NCBI GenBank assembly: GCA_009768925.2
Contig: VHIT02000002.1
Span: 620,001-684,000 of the forward strand
Direction: 5' to 3'
DNA: 64,000 nt
From: Cryptosporidium bovis
Taxonomy: Eukaryota; Apicomplexa; Conoidasida; Eucoccidiorida; Cryptosporidiidae
Shown: piece after piece, positions 49,326 through 59,095 of the stretch
Layout: every line of letters starts with the position of its first letter
Numbering within the stretch: position 1 is the first letter of the stretch
Notes under the pieces: generated by a model
The model's input: only the letters and a program-made list of their open reading frames with translations
What the model was told of the DNA's origin: nothing
Database searches by the model: none
Position numbers and translations under genes: made by a program

Positions 49326-49913
49326 CTATTGATTGCTACCTATTTCAGAGTTTATAAAATCTAGATTAGGATTCATGAAATGGTCTTCCATATCAACTAC
49401 TTTTAGATAATGAAGTGACTTTATCCGTTCCTCTAGCTTGATTTTCAGTGAGTTTGGATTTTTAAATGAATAGTTTGCCTCCTCCTTTTTGTTCAGGAAT
49501 TTCACTAGTAAACTTTCGATAGTTTGTGTCCTGGTACCTCCTCTTTGAGTGACAACAATTGGGCTTTGAAGGCTCGGGATTAGTCTTTCAGAAATAGTAC
49601 TCGGGAGCTGAGGGGAGCAATTTATATTTGCTCCTTCATCTACACTAAAATGGTAATATCCCACGATTCCAATTTTGAAATCGGAACTCGTTTCATTTTT
49701 GATGTCACAATATTTCTGGATGTAGCCTAATCCTAAAGTTATGTATTCTGATAACTTTGGACTATGTGAGAAAGGAAAGGAATCAGTAATAACTAGTTTT
49801 CCAAATTCGACATCAAGGTATCCAATGAGTACACCATCAATAATACTGTCAGAATATTTCATGGAATGCATAACTATTTTTATGTAAGATGCATTACTAA
49901 ACTCTATGTTCAT
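49326..49913 (-). CDS. EMC8: ER membrane protein complex subunit 8/9
   Basis: The 195-residue length is normal for EMC8/EMC9. The MPN-like fold is visible: SYIKIVMHSMKYSDSIIDGVLIG, VITDSFPFSHSPKLSEYITL and KIGIVGYYHFSVDEGANINC. Like its relatives it lacks the metal-binding JAMM motif and is non-catalytic. The EMC inserts tail-anchored and multi-pass proteins into the ER membrane. EMC8 and EMC9 are paralogues in animals; a single protein is expected here. The last 40 residues are not aligned by eye. Confidence 0.85.
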   Translation of the reverse strand: MNIEFSNASYIKIVMHSMKYSDSIIDGVLIGYLDVEFGKLVITDSFPFSHSPKLSEYITLGLGYIQKYCDIKNETSSDFKIGIVGYYHFSVDEGANINCSPQLPSTISERLIPSLQSPIVVTQRGGTRTQTIESLLVKFLNKKEEANYSFKNPNSLKIKLEERIKSLHYLKVVDMEDHFMNPNLDFINSEIGSNQ

Positions 49914-50627
49914 TTTGAAATCAATTAAATAAAAAAATTAATTACATTTGCGGGGAGAGTGGTTTTTTAATAAAGACGAAGAATAAGACGATTAATTTTC
50001 ATACTTTGCATGAACAAATGAAACATGGTTTAAAAAACTAATCATAAAAAATAAATGTTTTATATCTTCTTTAAAACAAACACATCATTTGTGCTTTCGC
50101 AAATAAAAAACAGTTACGTAAAACTCAATTTAGGAATAGAAAACTTTATTGAAGAAAATCTCAAATTCGAGAGATATTTAAACATCCACAAAAATCACCA
50201 CTTTAGTTTATCTATCTAGGAATTAAGCTTATAATTATATTGCCACATTAAATTTTTTGCTATAGTTTCCATAAACTTCTCGTTGTGAGGCTATTTATAA
50301 TTCAAATAGTATGATTTTTTGAATTTATAAATAGATTGAGAAATCTTTACAATTTCATTCCTAATTTAATAATATATAATCTATATTTTTATTCTGTATA
50401 AAAGTACCAATAATTAAGAGTCACTTAATAATCGAAAAAATCAAGTTTGGAAGACGCGATACTTAGATTAGTTTGAAAGTGTGCAATAAACGAAAAACAT
50501 TTCAATACTTTATACCTTAATAAAATAGAATTATTTTCAAAAGTCAAGGATGATTTTTATGCTATAAAATCTGAGAGCTGTCTTTAGTGCGGCATGGAAT
50601 TGTCTGATTAATTGCAAGTTAATTAAA
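49914..50627. other. Divergent promoter region, EMC8/9 / CLPTM1
   Basis: A 714 nt AT-rich spacer between divergently transcribed genes. One short ATG-initiated open frame (50055-50219) is present and was rejected as a gene. A long leader for CLPTM1 is likely. Confidence 0.5.
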
Positions 50628-52478
50628 ATGTCAACTTTACAGGAAAACAAAGTGGCAGTGAACCAGAGAGATGGAACTCAGAATAGTTGGTTTTCTGGAA
50701 TTCTAGGAACAGTATTCAGGGTTATAGTATTCCAAGTTTTAATAAACTATTTTATTGGTGGAAGGAAAACCACAACCAACAGAAGCGATGGTAAGACAAT
50801 CAAACCACTAAATAATTACTTTAAACCGGGAGATGTTTATGATTTATATGCACATTTAATTTTTGGAACCGAAGAGACCATTCAAAATATTTCATTTGAA
50901 TATATTTCTAAATCTGCAATTCTTATTGATGGTAATAGTTCAAATATAGGCTCCGTTTTAGAGGTTTGGAGGATTAATAATTTAATTTACAATCATTCGA
51001 ATTTAGATGTTTCAAAAAATGTAACAGTAAATATTCCGAGTAATATTTTTGAATATGACTTCGAAGATAAAGCAAATCAAAGCAACAAATTAAGTGCGTT
51101 TCTGATAGTTTCTCTTATTGGAAAGGATAAAACCAACTTTATTCCGATGAATTCTGTTGAACTTATTAAAATAATGAATAAACTCAATGATGAAGATAGC
51201 CTTGTAAGTTTATTAGATCAACCAAAGAATAATGCAGATGATAGTCAAAGTAAAAAACAATATAAATATTGGAAAGACACAATAAATATTCGAACAATAT
51301 TTGACACTCAAGAATATGATATTTCTCAGTCAAATGTTCCACCACTTTCATATATGAAATATAGCGTTGCAGAAAATATTTATTTACCTATTGTATATCC
51401 TTCAGATTTTTGGTGTATTGAGAGTAATTTAAAAATATTGGATGATTCTTCAAAAGGAAAGAGTTTTAATCTATTCCTCACATTCGACACTTCTTCATTA
51501 TTTAAATATACAGTTCAAAGACAAATGATGGATACATGGGAACTTCAAAGTCGTTACGGATTTGGTCAGAGCCAGAAGGATATAATGATGATTAAAAGAA
51601 TATTAGTTGAAGCTAATAAATACTACTTGATATTTAGTTTGGTATTTTTTATTCTTCATTCTTCATTCCAAATGCTCGCATTCAAGAATGATATAAGTTT
51701 TTGGAGCAACAATGACTCGATGTATGGTCTTAGTGGTCTTTCTATATTGTCTTCTTTTATTTCCGAAATTGTCGTTGGCCTTTATCTGTTCGATTCAAAT
51801 GAGACAAGTTGGATCTTACTTGTTGAAATATTTATAGGAATTGTCATTTCTGCATGGAAACTATGGAAAACAAAAATATTTATCTTCTCAAGAAAGTTTC
51901 CGTTTGTTAGTTTAAAAGGTGAGGAGACTCATATTCCTAATTCTAATGAAAAAATAAAGTGTGATAAGGAAGCTCTTACGAGACATTATGACACAATTGC
52001 AATTAAATATATGTCAATTCTTCTTCTCCCATGTGTAGTTGGATATGCCATTTACTCCTTGAAATATTTTAAGTTTAAGAGTTGGTACTCATTTATTATT
52101 TCAACATTAGCAGGTACTGTTTACACTTTTGGGTTCATAATGATGACTCCTCAACTCTATATAAACTACAAACTTAAATCCGTCGATCACCTACCTTGGA
52201 GATTTCTCATATACAAGGCTTTAAATACATTTATTGACGACATATTTTCCTTTATTATTGACATGCCATGGATGCACAGAATGGCATGTTTTAGAGATGA
52301 CATAATATTTATCATTTATATCTATCAAAGGTGGATATACCGTACAGACAAAAGTAGAACTTTATTTAAGGATCCAAGTGTAGAAAAAGAAAATAATGAC
52401 GAAGTTCAAATTAAAGATTGTGTAAGTGAATTAAAGCAAGATGGATTAAGAAACAGAAACTCTAAAAAAGACAAATGA
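50628..52478 (+). CDS. CLPTM1: CLPTM1-family transmembrane protein
   Basis: The 616-residue protein has an N-terminal hydrophobic segment (about 24-42), a large lumenal domain (about 55-310) and six or so C-terminal TM spans (about 325-570). CLPTM1 signatures are GFGQSQKDIMMIKRILVE, SWILLVEIFIGIVISAWKLWK, KYMSILLLPCVVGYAIYSL, GFIMMTPQLYINYKLKSVDH and LPWRFLIYKALNTFIDDIFS. CLPTM1 and CLPTM1L are ER proteins; CLPTM1L flips glucosaminyl-phosphatidylinositol for GPI anchors, and CLPTM1 affects receptor trafficking. A link to GPI-anchor synthesis in this parasite is a reasonable inference. Confidence 0.92.
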   Translation: MSTLQENKVAVNQRDGTQNSWFSGILGTVFRVIVFQVLINYFIGGRKTTTNRSDGKTIKPLNNYFKPGDVYDLYAHLIFGTEETIQNISFEYISKSAILIDGNSSNIGSVLEVWRINNLIYNHSNLDVSKNVTVNIPSNIFEYDFEDKANQSNKLSAFLIVSLIGKDKTNFIPMNSVELIKIMNKLNDEDSLVSLLDQPKNNADDSQSKKQYKYWKDTINIRTIFDTQEYDISQSNVPPLSYMKYSVAENIYLPIVYPSDFWCIESNLKILDDSSKGKSFNLFLTFDTSSLFKYTVQRQMMDTWELQSRYGFGQSQKDIMMIKRILVEANKYYLIFSLVFFILHSSFQMLAFKNDISFWSNNDSMYGLSGLSILSSFISEIVVGLYLFDSNETSWILLVEIFIGIVISAWKLWKTKIFIFSRKFPFVSLKGEETHIPNSNEKIKCDKEALTRHYDTIAIKYMSILLLPCVVGYAIYSLKYFKFKSWYSFIISTLAGTVYTFGFIMMTPQLYINYKLKSVDHLPWRFLIYKALNTFIDDIFSFIIDMPWMHRMACFRDDIIFIIYIYQRWIYRTDKSRTLFKDPSVEKENNDEVQIKDCVSELKQDGLRNRNSKKDK

Positions 52479-52616
52479 TTGATTAGTTTTCTGAGAAGTT
52501 ATAGTCGGTTTTTTTTCTAATTAGTTTTTCTTTTTTTCCGCCATTATTGCGCGTATTTCCATTTTTTTTCTTTTACAATCTCACTTTCTAATAGAAGTGT
52601 ATTGATAAAGTACTTT

Positions 52617-53453
52617 ATGCAAGACAAACCTTTATTCCAAAACATTTCATATTTATTAGATGTGATAAATATTGCTACGGCAATTTCATGGTTCTTTGCG
52701 TACTTGTCACTACTAATTAAGGTCAGACGCAACAACAATGTAATAGGGTTATCGCTTCAGACACTCGTAATTCTAGTGATTGCCGAATGCAATCATGTAG
52801 TGATCACATTAGTGCTATCGTTTTATTTTGGAGTAGTTCCTGGAATTGACTTCTATTTATGCGATTGCACTACAGCAATGTTATCAATCACAACATTGGT
52901 TTATATATTGAAAAACTACGGTGACATTTACGAGAAGGAAAGAGATAATTTTGGGGTTAATATTGCGAATTATGCACTTCGACTATTGCTACCAAAAGAG
53001 GGGGGAATTGTTCTAAAAAAAGATAAATGTAAGGATACTGACCCACTTGCAATAAAATATGGTTGGCTATCAATATACTTTGTAAATGTATTTATCAGTA
53101 TTGCATTATTCACATTCAGAAAGTCAAATTTACCAGCATTATTGTCTTTCTGGGAGTCATATATGGATGGATTATCCTCTGTCGCTCTTCTGCCACAACT
53201 CCATATGTTTTTTAATAAAAGACCACGAAAGGTTCCACCTACACTAATCCAATTTGTGTCGTTTGTTCTCCTTGGAAGACTGCTAATGTTGTTATATTGG
53301 TTGTTATATCCACTCTTCAGAGAAGCGTTGGTTCCTGGGAGATTACTACATATTTCATCCGAATTAATGAATGCTCTGCTTCTTTCAAACTTTATTTTTT
53401 ACAACATTAGATCTAAAATAATAAACGAAAAAGGCGAAACTCTCCCAATGTAA
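52617..53453 (+). CDS. ERD2/KDEL-receptor-like or PQ-loop membrane protein
   Basis: The 278-residue protein has about seven TM spans. The block GLSSVALLPQLHMFFNKRPR then VPPTLIQFVSFVLLGRLLML resembles the conserved YPQLRMLQ segment of ERD2-type retrieval receptors. The N-terminal SLLIKVRRNNNVIGLSLQTL also fits the ERD2 KxxxSxxGISxKTQ motif. PQ-loop (SWEET/MTN3-like) proteins share the PQ motif, so a divergent ERD2 relative is the best guess. The frame runs to a TTG at 52602; ATG 52617 is the first. It lies just after CLPTM1 on the same strand, both being ER/Golgi proteins. ERD2 proteins retrieve HDEL/KDEL cargo. Confidence 0.6.
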   Translation: MQDKPLFQNISYLLDVINIATAISWFFAYLSLLIKVRRNNNVIGLSLQTLVILVIAECNHVVITLVLSFYFGVVPGIDFYLCDCTTAMLSITTLVYILKNYGDIYEKERDNFGVNIANYALRLLLPKEGGIVLKKDKCKDTDPLAIKYGWLSIYFVNVFISIALFTFRKSNLPALLSFWESYMDGLSSVALLPQLHMFFNKRPRKVPPTLIQFVSFVLLGRLLMLLYWLLYPLFREALVPGRLLHISSELMNALLLSNFIFYNIRSKIINEKGETLPM

Positions 53454-53599
53454 TGATAAATGAACGCAATATCACGAAATAAACCAAAGTTCAAGAATAT
53501 ATACTCTTCTAAACAAAAAATTAAAGAGGAAGCTACAGAAATGCTTTAACGAAGTCGAATCTAATAGTATTGCCTTAAGGCTGACATTTTGCCACTGCG

Positions 53600-53896
53600 T
53601 CATCCTCCATGTAGTGTCATTATGAAGGTTATAACATCTGAATCATTAAGGACATAGTTTTCACCTCCAACTATTTCCCAGTCGCAGTTATTTACTAGAA
53701 CAATAATTCCGGGTTTGATCTTTGTCCCTGTCTCTACGAACTGATCTTTTCTGAATTGAACAACATTATCTCTTACATAACTTATCAGAGATTTTAAAGA
53801 ACAGGATTCAAGGCAACTTAAATCAACATCAATACAGGATTTGTTTCCAGTAATGACCTCCAAACCTCCAGAAAATTCTATTCTTACAGATGACAT
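53600..53896 (-). CDS. URM1: Ubiquitin-related modifier URM1
   Basis: The 98-residue protein ends in the required Gly-Gly (TLHGG). It reads SSVRIEFSGGLEVI at the start and IIVLVNNCDWEIVGGENYVL near the end, a close match to URM1 (VLINDxDWELxG then Lx3DxxxFISTLHGG). URM1 carries sulfur for thiolation of tRNA wobble uridines and can be attached to proteins under oxidative stress. The frame extends to a TTG at 53953; ATG 53896 is the first. The E1-like partner (UBA4/MOCS3) is not in this window. The assignment is strong. Confidence 0.92.
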   Translation of the reverse strand: MSSVRIEFSGGLEVITGNKSCIDVDLSCLESCSLKSLISYVRDNVVQFRKDQFVETGTKIKPGIIVLVNNCDWEIVGGENYVLNDSDVITFIMTLHGG

Positions 53897-54141
53897 TTTT
53901 CCTTTGAGAGAAAATTGTTCACGACAGATAACACCGCCATTTTGCCCGCCCAATCAGGGTCTCGATATTGCATGATCTGTGAAAATGTTTGTGTATTCAC
54001 TTGGTGTAAATTTTTTATCATAAAGTCACAATAAGACAAAAAATAAATTCACATGTATATCTTTGAATGAGAAGGTTCTCTGACTAATTCTATATTTAAT
54101 AAGAACTTTTTTCTCGAATAAATTTTTTGTATGCATTTCAA

Positions 54142-56799
54142 ATGCGTAACAAAATGTCAAAAAAACATACAAAAGAGGTTAACCATAATGGGATTATTGG
54201 AAGTAGGTATGAATTGAAGGATATAAATGATGATAAATTCAATCAAACACTAAAAACTACAGATAATGCTCTTTGGATTTCAGAATCAAATTTGAAGTTA
54301 AGTAGTAAATCTAGAAATGTTGAAATCGTCAAAACTGAAAAAGGAGAAAATTTGAATGTTCTTAGCAATATATCTTCGGAATTTATTTGTCCAATTTGTT
54401 TAGACTACTTTATTTTACCAATTACGATACCGTGTGGTCATACATTCTGTAGATATTGTATCACACACAATAGACTATTGGGAAAAAACTGTCCAGTTTG
54501 TAGGCAAGTAATAGGCTATAATTTCAGAACAAATATGGCAATACATAACGTTGTTATGATGCTTGGAATGACAACTTTTAATCACTTTGATTCACAGGAA
54601 GTAGATACAACAGAGTTATTCCTTTCAAACGATATATTTTCTAAGGAATACAGACCGAAATGGTGGCAACTTTGCTTTTGTAAACCAATAATTTCTGTTA
54701 CACTTTTTAGTCGAATAATTGCAGACGAAATACTTGGAATTGGGATAGTTTTTGCGGAAGATCTTACACGTTGTATTATTGATCGCCTTTCAAGAGCAAC
54801 ATCAACTAATTCTTCTGTTAACCATTTAATCTGGTCAAATGGTATTTACATGATTGGACCATTTGAAACTCAGCTTTTAACTAAATGGATAGGTTGCCCA
54901 CTTCTACCTTTTGATCATTCAGAACATGATGAAAAGAAAAAAGAAGATTCAGACTTCATTTTAAATAATAATACCCTGTTTAAAAATCAAATCAAGCAAT
55001 GGGTTGAAACATGTATTGCTTTGAAACCGACAGTTTTGAACATTGGTAAAATTCCATTTGCAAAAGTAATAACACATCCGATAATTCGTATAATTAGTGA
55101 TAGAATACATCGTGTTGAGTCAAAGATATTCGACCTAGGTTTACTTAGGTCTCCCTTACCATGGGATTTGGGGAGGCATTCTAAGTCAACTATTCAAATT
55201 CCACATTCCTCAGTTAGTACAAATCATTTACTAATAGTCAACATTAAAGAACATAATCAAATTGTTAGTGAAATAAGTAAGGAGGAAGATAAACAATTAA
55301 CAGAAGAATTAAGTTCGAATAAAGATAATGAGTACGATTGGGGTATTGGGGTAATAGATTTGGGTAGTAGTATTGGAACAATGTTAAAAATACAATCCAA
55401 TCACCAACTTGATTCTGATGAAATAATACACCTAGCTGATAGGGTGGAGATTATTACAAAAGTTAGATCAATTTCTTATTTGAATAATGAAACCAATTAC
55501 ATACATCAAAATAATAAACTTTTAATAAAAGAATGGAGAGATTTCCGTTGGAGTAAGAAGTTAAATCGTGTAATAAATATAAGTGAATATATCGATAGTT
55601 TTGCTGAACTTGGTAATTTAAAATCAAATAATACATCTCCTTCAATTTCTGAGGCAGAATTCAAAAAAACAGAATATTTCAATAAAAATAGTGTTTATGA
55701 AAACTATGATATGAATCTACATATTGAAGAATTAGGGTTGGAGGAAATAAATGAATACCTTGAAGTTTACATTCCTGTTAATGTTAATAGTTCCATTCCG
55801 TGTGAGGGTGCGGAGAAAACAGAGAATGGAGAATTCTGGTCAGTAGTCGTTCATCCTCTTGGAATGGTATTTGGTAGGGGAAAAACAGGTGAGCTTGGTC
55901 TAAGAAAAGTGGAAATAACAGAAAATAATGGGTATATAAGTAGGGAGCATTGCGTATTTTATTACTCTGTATCAAATGAAAGTAATAATGGTTTTCCGGA
56001 CAATTTAAAAAAGAAAAGTAACAACTGGTATGTAAAAGACATTTCTACATCAGGCACATTTGTAAGATTAAAGCCTTTTAGTAGTCCACTAAGGCTTGTA
56101 CCTGGTATGACTCTTAAAGTGGGACAATGTAAAGTTGAGGTGTTCCCTTATATTACTACAGCTCTACATCAGAACGTAACGGTTAACCCTGTTAATGGAT
56201 TAGGTGCGCCGTTAAGTGAGTCAATGAATAACATTCAAGGAAATTACATTAGTTATACAGATAATAATAACTCTGGTTCTCCTCAAGTAATGCACATTAA
56301 TCAAATTCCAACTAATTCTTTGGATAATAGTCTGTTATTTTCGCAACTAGTCACAAACCCATATTTTACAAGCATAAACCATAATTTTATTACACAAATG
56401 AACCTTTTAGCTGCATATAGCTACATGAATCTATCTGGTTTGTCGATAATTAATGATAGTAGTAGATTTTCAGAATACTTTAATTTATTCGTTGAAGACT
56501 CAGTTAGGCGAGTAATCCCACTTTCAGGTTCACGAGAATCTTACGGATCTAGGATCGATGGGACGTTCACACAGAATCTATTTAATGAATTAAATAACAA
56601 CTTAAACGATTTAAATACGTCAGGTAGTATGCAAACTAGAGAGGATAGCACTTTAGGCTTGGGAAACCTGGAAAATAACTACTTGGAACTTCAAGAGCAA
56701 CCTGATTTCGAAATGAGGCCAAGAGAACCGAGAACAACACAAGAAGGCGACGTATCTTTTGATTTAATAAATACAAGAGAATTGAACGATAATAGATAA
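54142..56799 (+). CDS. RING finger protein with two FHA domains
   Basis: The 885-residue protein has a C3HC4 RING near 81-125 (CPICLDYFILPITIPCGHTF then CPVCRQVIG). An FHA-like domain at about 338-444 follows (WDLGRHSKSTIQIPHSSVST then GVIDLGSSIGTML). A second FHA-like domain lies at about 564-672 (GMVFGRGKTGELGLRK, YISREHCVFYY, WYVKDISTSGTFV). Ser/Asn-rich disordered sequence follows. RING proteins act as ubiquitin E3 ligases and FHA domains read phosphothreonine, so it may link phosphorylation to ubiquitination, as Chfr or RNF8 do (though those have one FHA before the RING). First ATG is at 54142. Confidence 0.85.
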   Translation: MRNKMSKKHTKEVNHNGIIGSRYELKDINDDKFNQTLKTTDNALWISESNLKLSSKSRNVEIVKTEKGENLNVLSNISSEFICPICLDYFILPITIPCGHTFCRYCITHNRLLGKNCPVCRQVIGYNFRTNMAIHNVVMMLGMTTFNHFDSQEVDTTELFLSNDIFSKEYRPKWWQLCFCKPIISVTLFSRIIADEILGIGIVFAEDLTRCIIDRLSRATSTNSSVNHLIWSNGIYMIGPFETQLLTKWIGCPLLPFDHSEHDEKKKEDSDFILNNNTLFKNQIKQWVETCIALKPTVLNIGKIPFAKVITHPIIRIISDRIHRVESKIFDLGLLRSPLPWDLGRHSKSTIQIPHSSVSTNHLLIVNIKEHNQIVSEISKEEDKQLTEELSSNKDNEYDWGIGVIDLGSSIGTMLKIQSNHQLDSDEIIHLADRVEIITKVRSISYLNNETNYIHQNNKLLIKEWRDFRWSKKLNRVINISEYIDSFAELGNLKSNNTSPSISEAEFKKTEYFNKNSVYENYDMNLHIEELGLEEINEYLEVYIPVNVNSSIPCEGAEKTENGEFWSVVVHPLGMVFGRGKTGELGLRKVEITENNGYISREHCVFYYSVSNESNNGFPDNLKKKSNNWYVKDISTSGTFVRLKPFSSPLRLVPGMTLKVGQCKVEVFPYITTALHQNVTVNPVNGLGAPLSESMNNIQGNYISYTDNNNSGSPQVMHINQIPTNSLDNSLLFSQLVTNPYFTSINHNFITQMNLLAAYSYMNLSGLSIINDSSRFSEYFNLFVEDSVRRVIPLSGSRESYGSRIDGTFTQNLFNELNNNLNDLNTSGSMQTREDSTLGLGNLENNYLELQEQPDFEMRPREPRTTQEGDVSFDLINTRELNDNR

Positions 56800-56879
56800 A
56801 TGCCAAGTTAGCAATAAGCTACTACCAGATATTTGTGTATTTAATTTTGCATATAAGTAGTTTATAATTTTGTTCAATA

Positions 56880-58013
56880 TTAATTGTTAACGTATCTTCT
56901 TAAATTGCAGATTCTTCTGAATTCAATTGTATTTTTTGGGAGGCTTTCAATTGTTTGAATCATTGCTATCTGTACATTTCTCAGAGCTCTATCAAACTCA
57001 AAAACCGTCCCATTATTTCCTATAAATTTGACGATATTGATCCATTCAAAATGAAATCTAATGGCGCAAACACAAAATAGCTCCGAAACAGCGCTGAATG
57101 AAAATTCATCGCAAAGTTTAATGAAATTCTTTTGTGCTTTCCTTGTTGCAGTATGTGAGGGTATACCTGGTATTTTAAATATATTTGGAAGTAGATTCAA
57201 ATATAAGCAAATCATTGCAGATATGTTAATTAGAGCTGCTGAGAGGGGATATGATGCACTTGGCTCATCTAATTCGACCTCTCTCTGGCTAAGTTCGGAA
57301 GTAATTGAATTAGACTCTTCTATCTTCGGTAGAAATAGGTGAAAGTTTTTGTTTTCACTCTCATTCATTCTGAGATTTGTATTAAATGGTGTAGAGGCAA
57401 TACTACAGCTTGAGGTACATCCATTAATACCAGTAGGTGTTTTACAGGGACTATTAGTCTCATTAATATTTGAAAGATTCGCATGTGAAAAGCCGAAACC
57501 ATTAGTATTTGAGTTTTTATCTTGATTATTTAAAACGTACTTCTGTGATTCCATTAGTATCTTCCTAAATACAGTTCTATATTGTTCTGCAAAGTAAACC
57601 ATGTTCTCAAGGGTAATAAGCCCTCCACATTTAAATTCACACCTTGGATCGCTGCTTTGAAACCCTAAAAGCCTCCAATTTCTCGAAATTCCGTTAATTC
57701 CCGGAAAATTAGGGTACGCAAGTGACCAATAATCTTGAAAAAGTTGTTCTTGGTGCGGGTCGATACAATTTAATGAGATTTGACATTTTTTTCTTAAACA
57801 CCGTAAAATCTTTTTTTCTCTCGGGAGCGCAAATAGTTTACTTGTTATCGAATGTTTTAGCTTTTTGTAAAATGATTCCTTATCACATACCTTTCTTAGT
57901 TCAATTACCTCGCACAATTGTGTGTTGTCCACATTACAGTTTCTAGAAAGGATCGTTACTTCTGGAATAAATGAACCCTTAACTGACGAAGTTTGAGATA
58001 CAAAGGATGACAT
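56880..58013 (-). CDS. ELMO-domain protein
   Basis: The 377-residue protein has an ELMO/CED-12-type domain. Strong motifs are WSLAYPNFPGINGISRNWRL, LGFQSSDPRCEF and KCGGLITLENMVYFAEQYRT, followed after a Ser/Asn-rich insert by SAALINISAMICLYLN and FHFEWINIVKFIGNN. ELMOD-type proteins in other eukaryotes act as GTPase-activating proteins for Arf-family GTPases and regulate trafficking. The insert (about 165-245) interrupts the domain, which is unusual. The frame runs to a GTG at 58055; ATG 58013 is the first. GGCGCGCG lies 84 nt upstream. Confidence 0.85.
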   Translation of the reverse strand: MSSFVSQTSSVKGSFIPEVTILSRNCNVDNTQLCEVIELRKVCDKESFYKKLKHSITSKLFALPREKKILRCLRKKCQISLNCIDPHQEQLFQDYWSLAYPNFPGINGISRNWRLLGFQSSDPRCEFKCGGLITLENMVYFAEQYRTVFRKILMESQKYVLNNQDKNSNTNGFGFSHANLSNINETNSPCKTPTGINGCTSSCSIASTPFNTNLRMNESENKNFHLFLPKIEESNSITSELSQREVELDEPSASYPLSAALINISAMICLYLNLLPNIFKIPGIPSHTATRKAQKNFIKLCDEFSFSAVSELFCVCAIRFHFEWINIVKFIGNNGTVFEFDRALRNVQIAMIQTIESLPKNTIEFRRICNLRRYVNN

Positions 58014-58096
58014 GACAATTCTAACGTTAGTTAAAAAACTTATTAAAAATGCCACACAGTAGTTTATTTACATAAATTCTGTCAAGAAGATAAATA

Positions 58097-58104
58097 GGCG
58101 CGCG
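58097..58104. promoter_or_regulatory. GGCGCGCG element upstream of ELMO gene
   Basis: A GC run in very AT-rich sequence, 84 nt upstream of the ELMO-domain ATG. It is similar to E2F-like cores. Function is inferred. Confidence 0.35.
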
Positions 58105-58262
58105 TAGTTGGCATGTAATTACCGTTCTAGTAGACTTATTCACAATCAATTAGATAATTGAAGTAAAATAGAGTATTCACTATTATTCAATAATTTAAAT
58201 ACTTTCTTTTTTTTACAGGTAAATTCAACAGTGTTTTATTTTTTATTGAGTGACTATTTCTT

Positions 58263-58808
58263 CTAAACAATGTTGGTTTTGTCTACTACATTTTCTTTTT
58301 TTTCTTCGATCCCTGCAAAAAATGAGTATGCAACATATGAAAACGCAATTCTTGAAATTGTTAAGCAGGATGAATTTATAAGAAATGCAATCCAAATTGG
58401 AATATTATTGTCGTACATTTGATCTTTATAATATAAGTAAAACAGTGCTGTCATCCAAAAGGAAGCAACTGTCTCTATAGCAAGTCTGATATATGTATAT
58501 ATTGTATATATTTTCATCGTTTCTTTGTTATTGGTTGTGACCGAGTAAAATCCTAGTAAACCAAATGAGGAGCAAATAACCGAAAATATCACAAATACTG
58601 TACTGACTGTAACTGAGGATGCTAAGTCATATGATGCCTGTATTATAGAACTTAGATCTGAAATGCAAACAATATATAGAGCCAACTTTGCAAGATCTTT
58701 CGGGAGTGGTTTTATAAATTTTCTCTCAGATGGACTGCATGGTAATTCTTTATTTTGACTTGAACCATTGACATTTTCTATTTCTTTTAATGTTGCTTTT
58801 TTTTTCAT
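58263..58808 (-). CDS. Small four-TM membrane protein, unknown
   Basis: The 181-residue protein has a polar N-terminus (about 1-38). Four membrane spans follow: about 39-60 (LAKLALYIVCISDLSSII), 68-92 (VSTVFVIFSVICSSFGLL), 103-127 (YTYIRLAIETVASFWMTA) and 137-165 (IWIAFLINSSCLTISRIA). The C-terminal tail is charged. The layout recalls MARVEL-type or tetraspan proteins, but I see no signature. The Lys-rich N-terminus suggests it faces the cytosol. No family is named. Confidence 0.75.
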   Translation of the reverse strand: MKKKATLKEIENVNGSSQNKELPCSPSERKFIKPLPKDLAKLALYIVCISDLSSIIQASYDLASSVTVSTVFVIFSVICSSFGLLGFYSVTTNNKETMKIYTIYTYIRLAIETVASFWMTALFYLYYKDQMYDNNIPIWIAFLINSSCLTISRIAFSYVAYSFFAGIEEKKENVVDKTNIV

Positions 58809-59020
58809 TTTTTAATGTAAGAATATTTGAAGTTTATTAATTCGCATGATAAAGTTGGGGCATTTTTTTTGACGCTAAATTTTATATAAAAACTCAGGGG
58901 TGAAAGTGTGCAATGAAAAAAAAGAGAAGTTATTCACACAATGGAAAAAAAAATGGAGAATTAATTTTTAAACCTTACCCACGATTGTCAAATTATTCAG
59001 GCAAAATTTAATGGTACCAG

Positions 59021-59029
59021 TTTCGCGCC
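59021..59029. promoter_or_regulatory. TTTCGCGCC (E2F-consensus) site upstream of TOP1
   Basis: This exact E2F-type consensus lies 67 nt upstream of the topoisomerase I ATG. It is the best match to the E2F-like element among the sites found here. Confidence 0.5.
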
Positions 59030-59095
59030 AATGATTTTTTGGGTTGTAAAAGTATATTTATTCATTTGTATTTTGAAATCAATATATTTTAAGAG

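Noticed and set aside
50055-50219. 54-residue ATG-initiated open frame in the EMC8/9-CLPTM1 spacer
   Set aside because: Its length is within chance expectation for this composition, it has no recognisable domain and no splice-supported partner exon.
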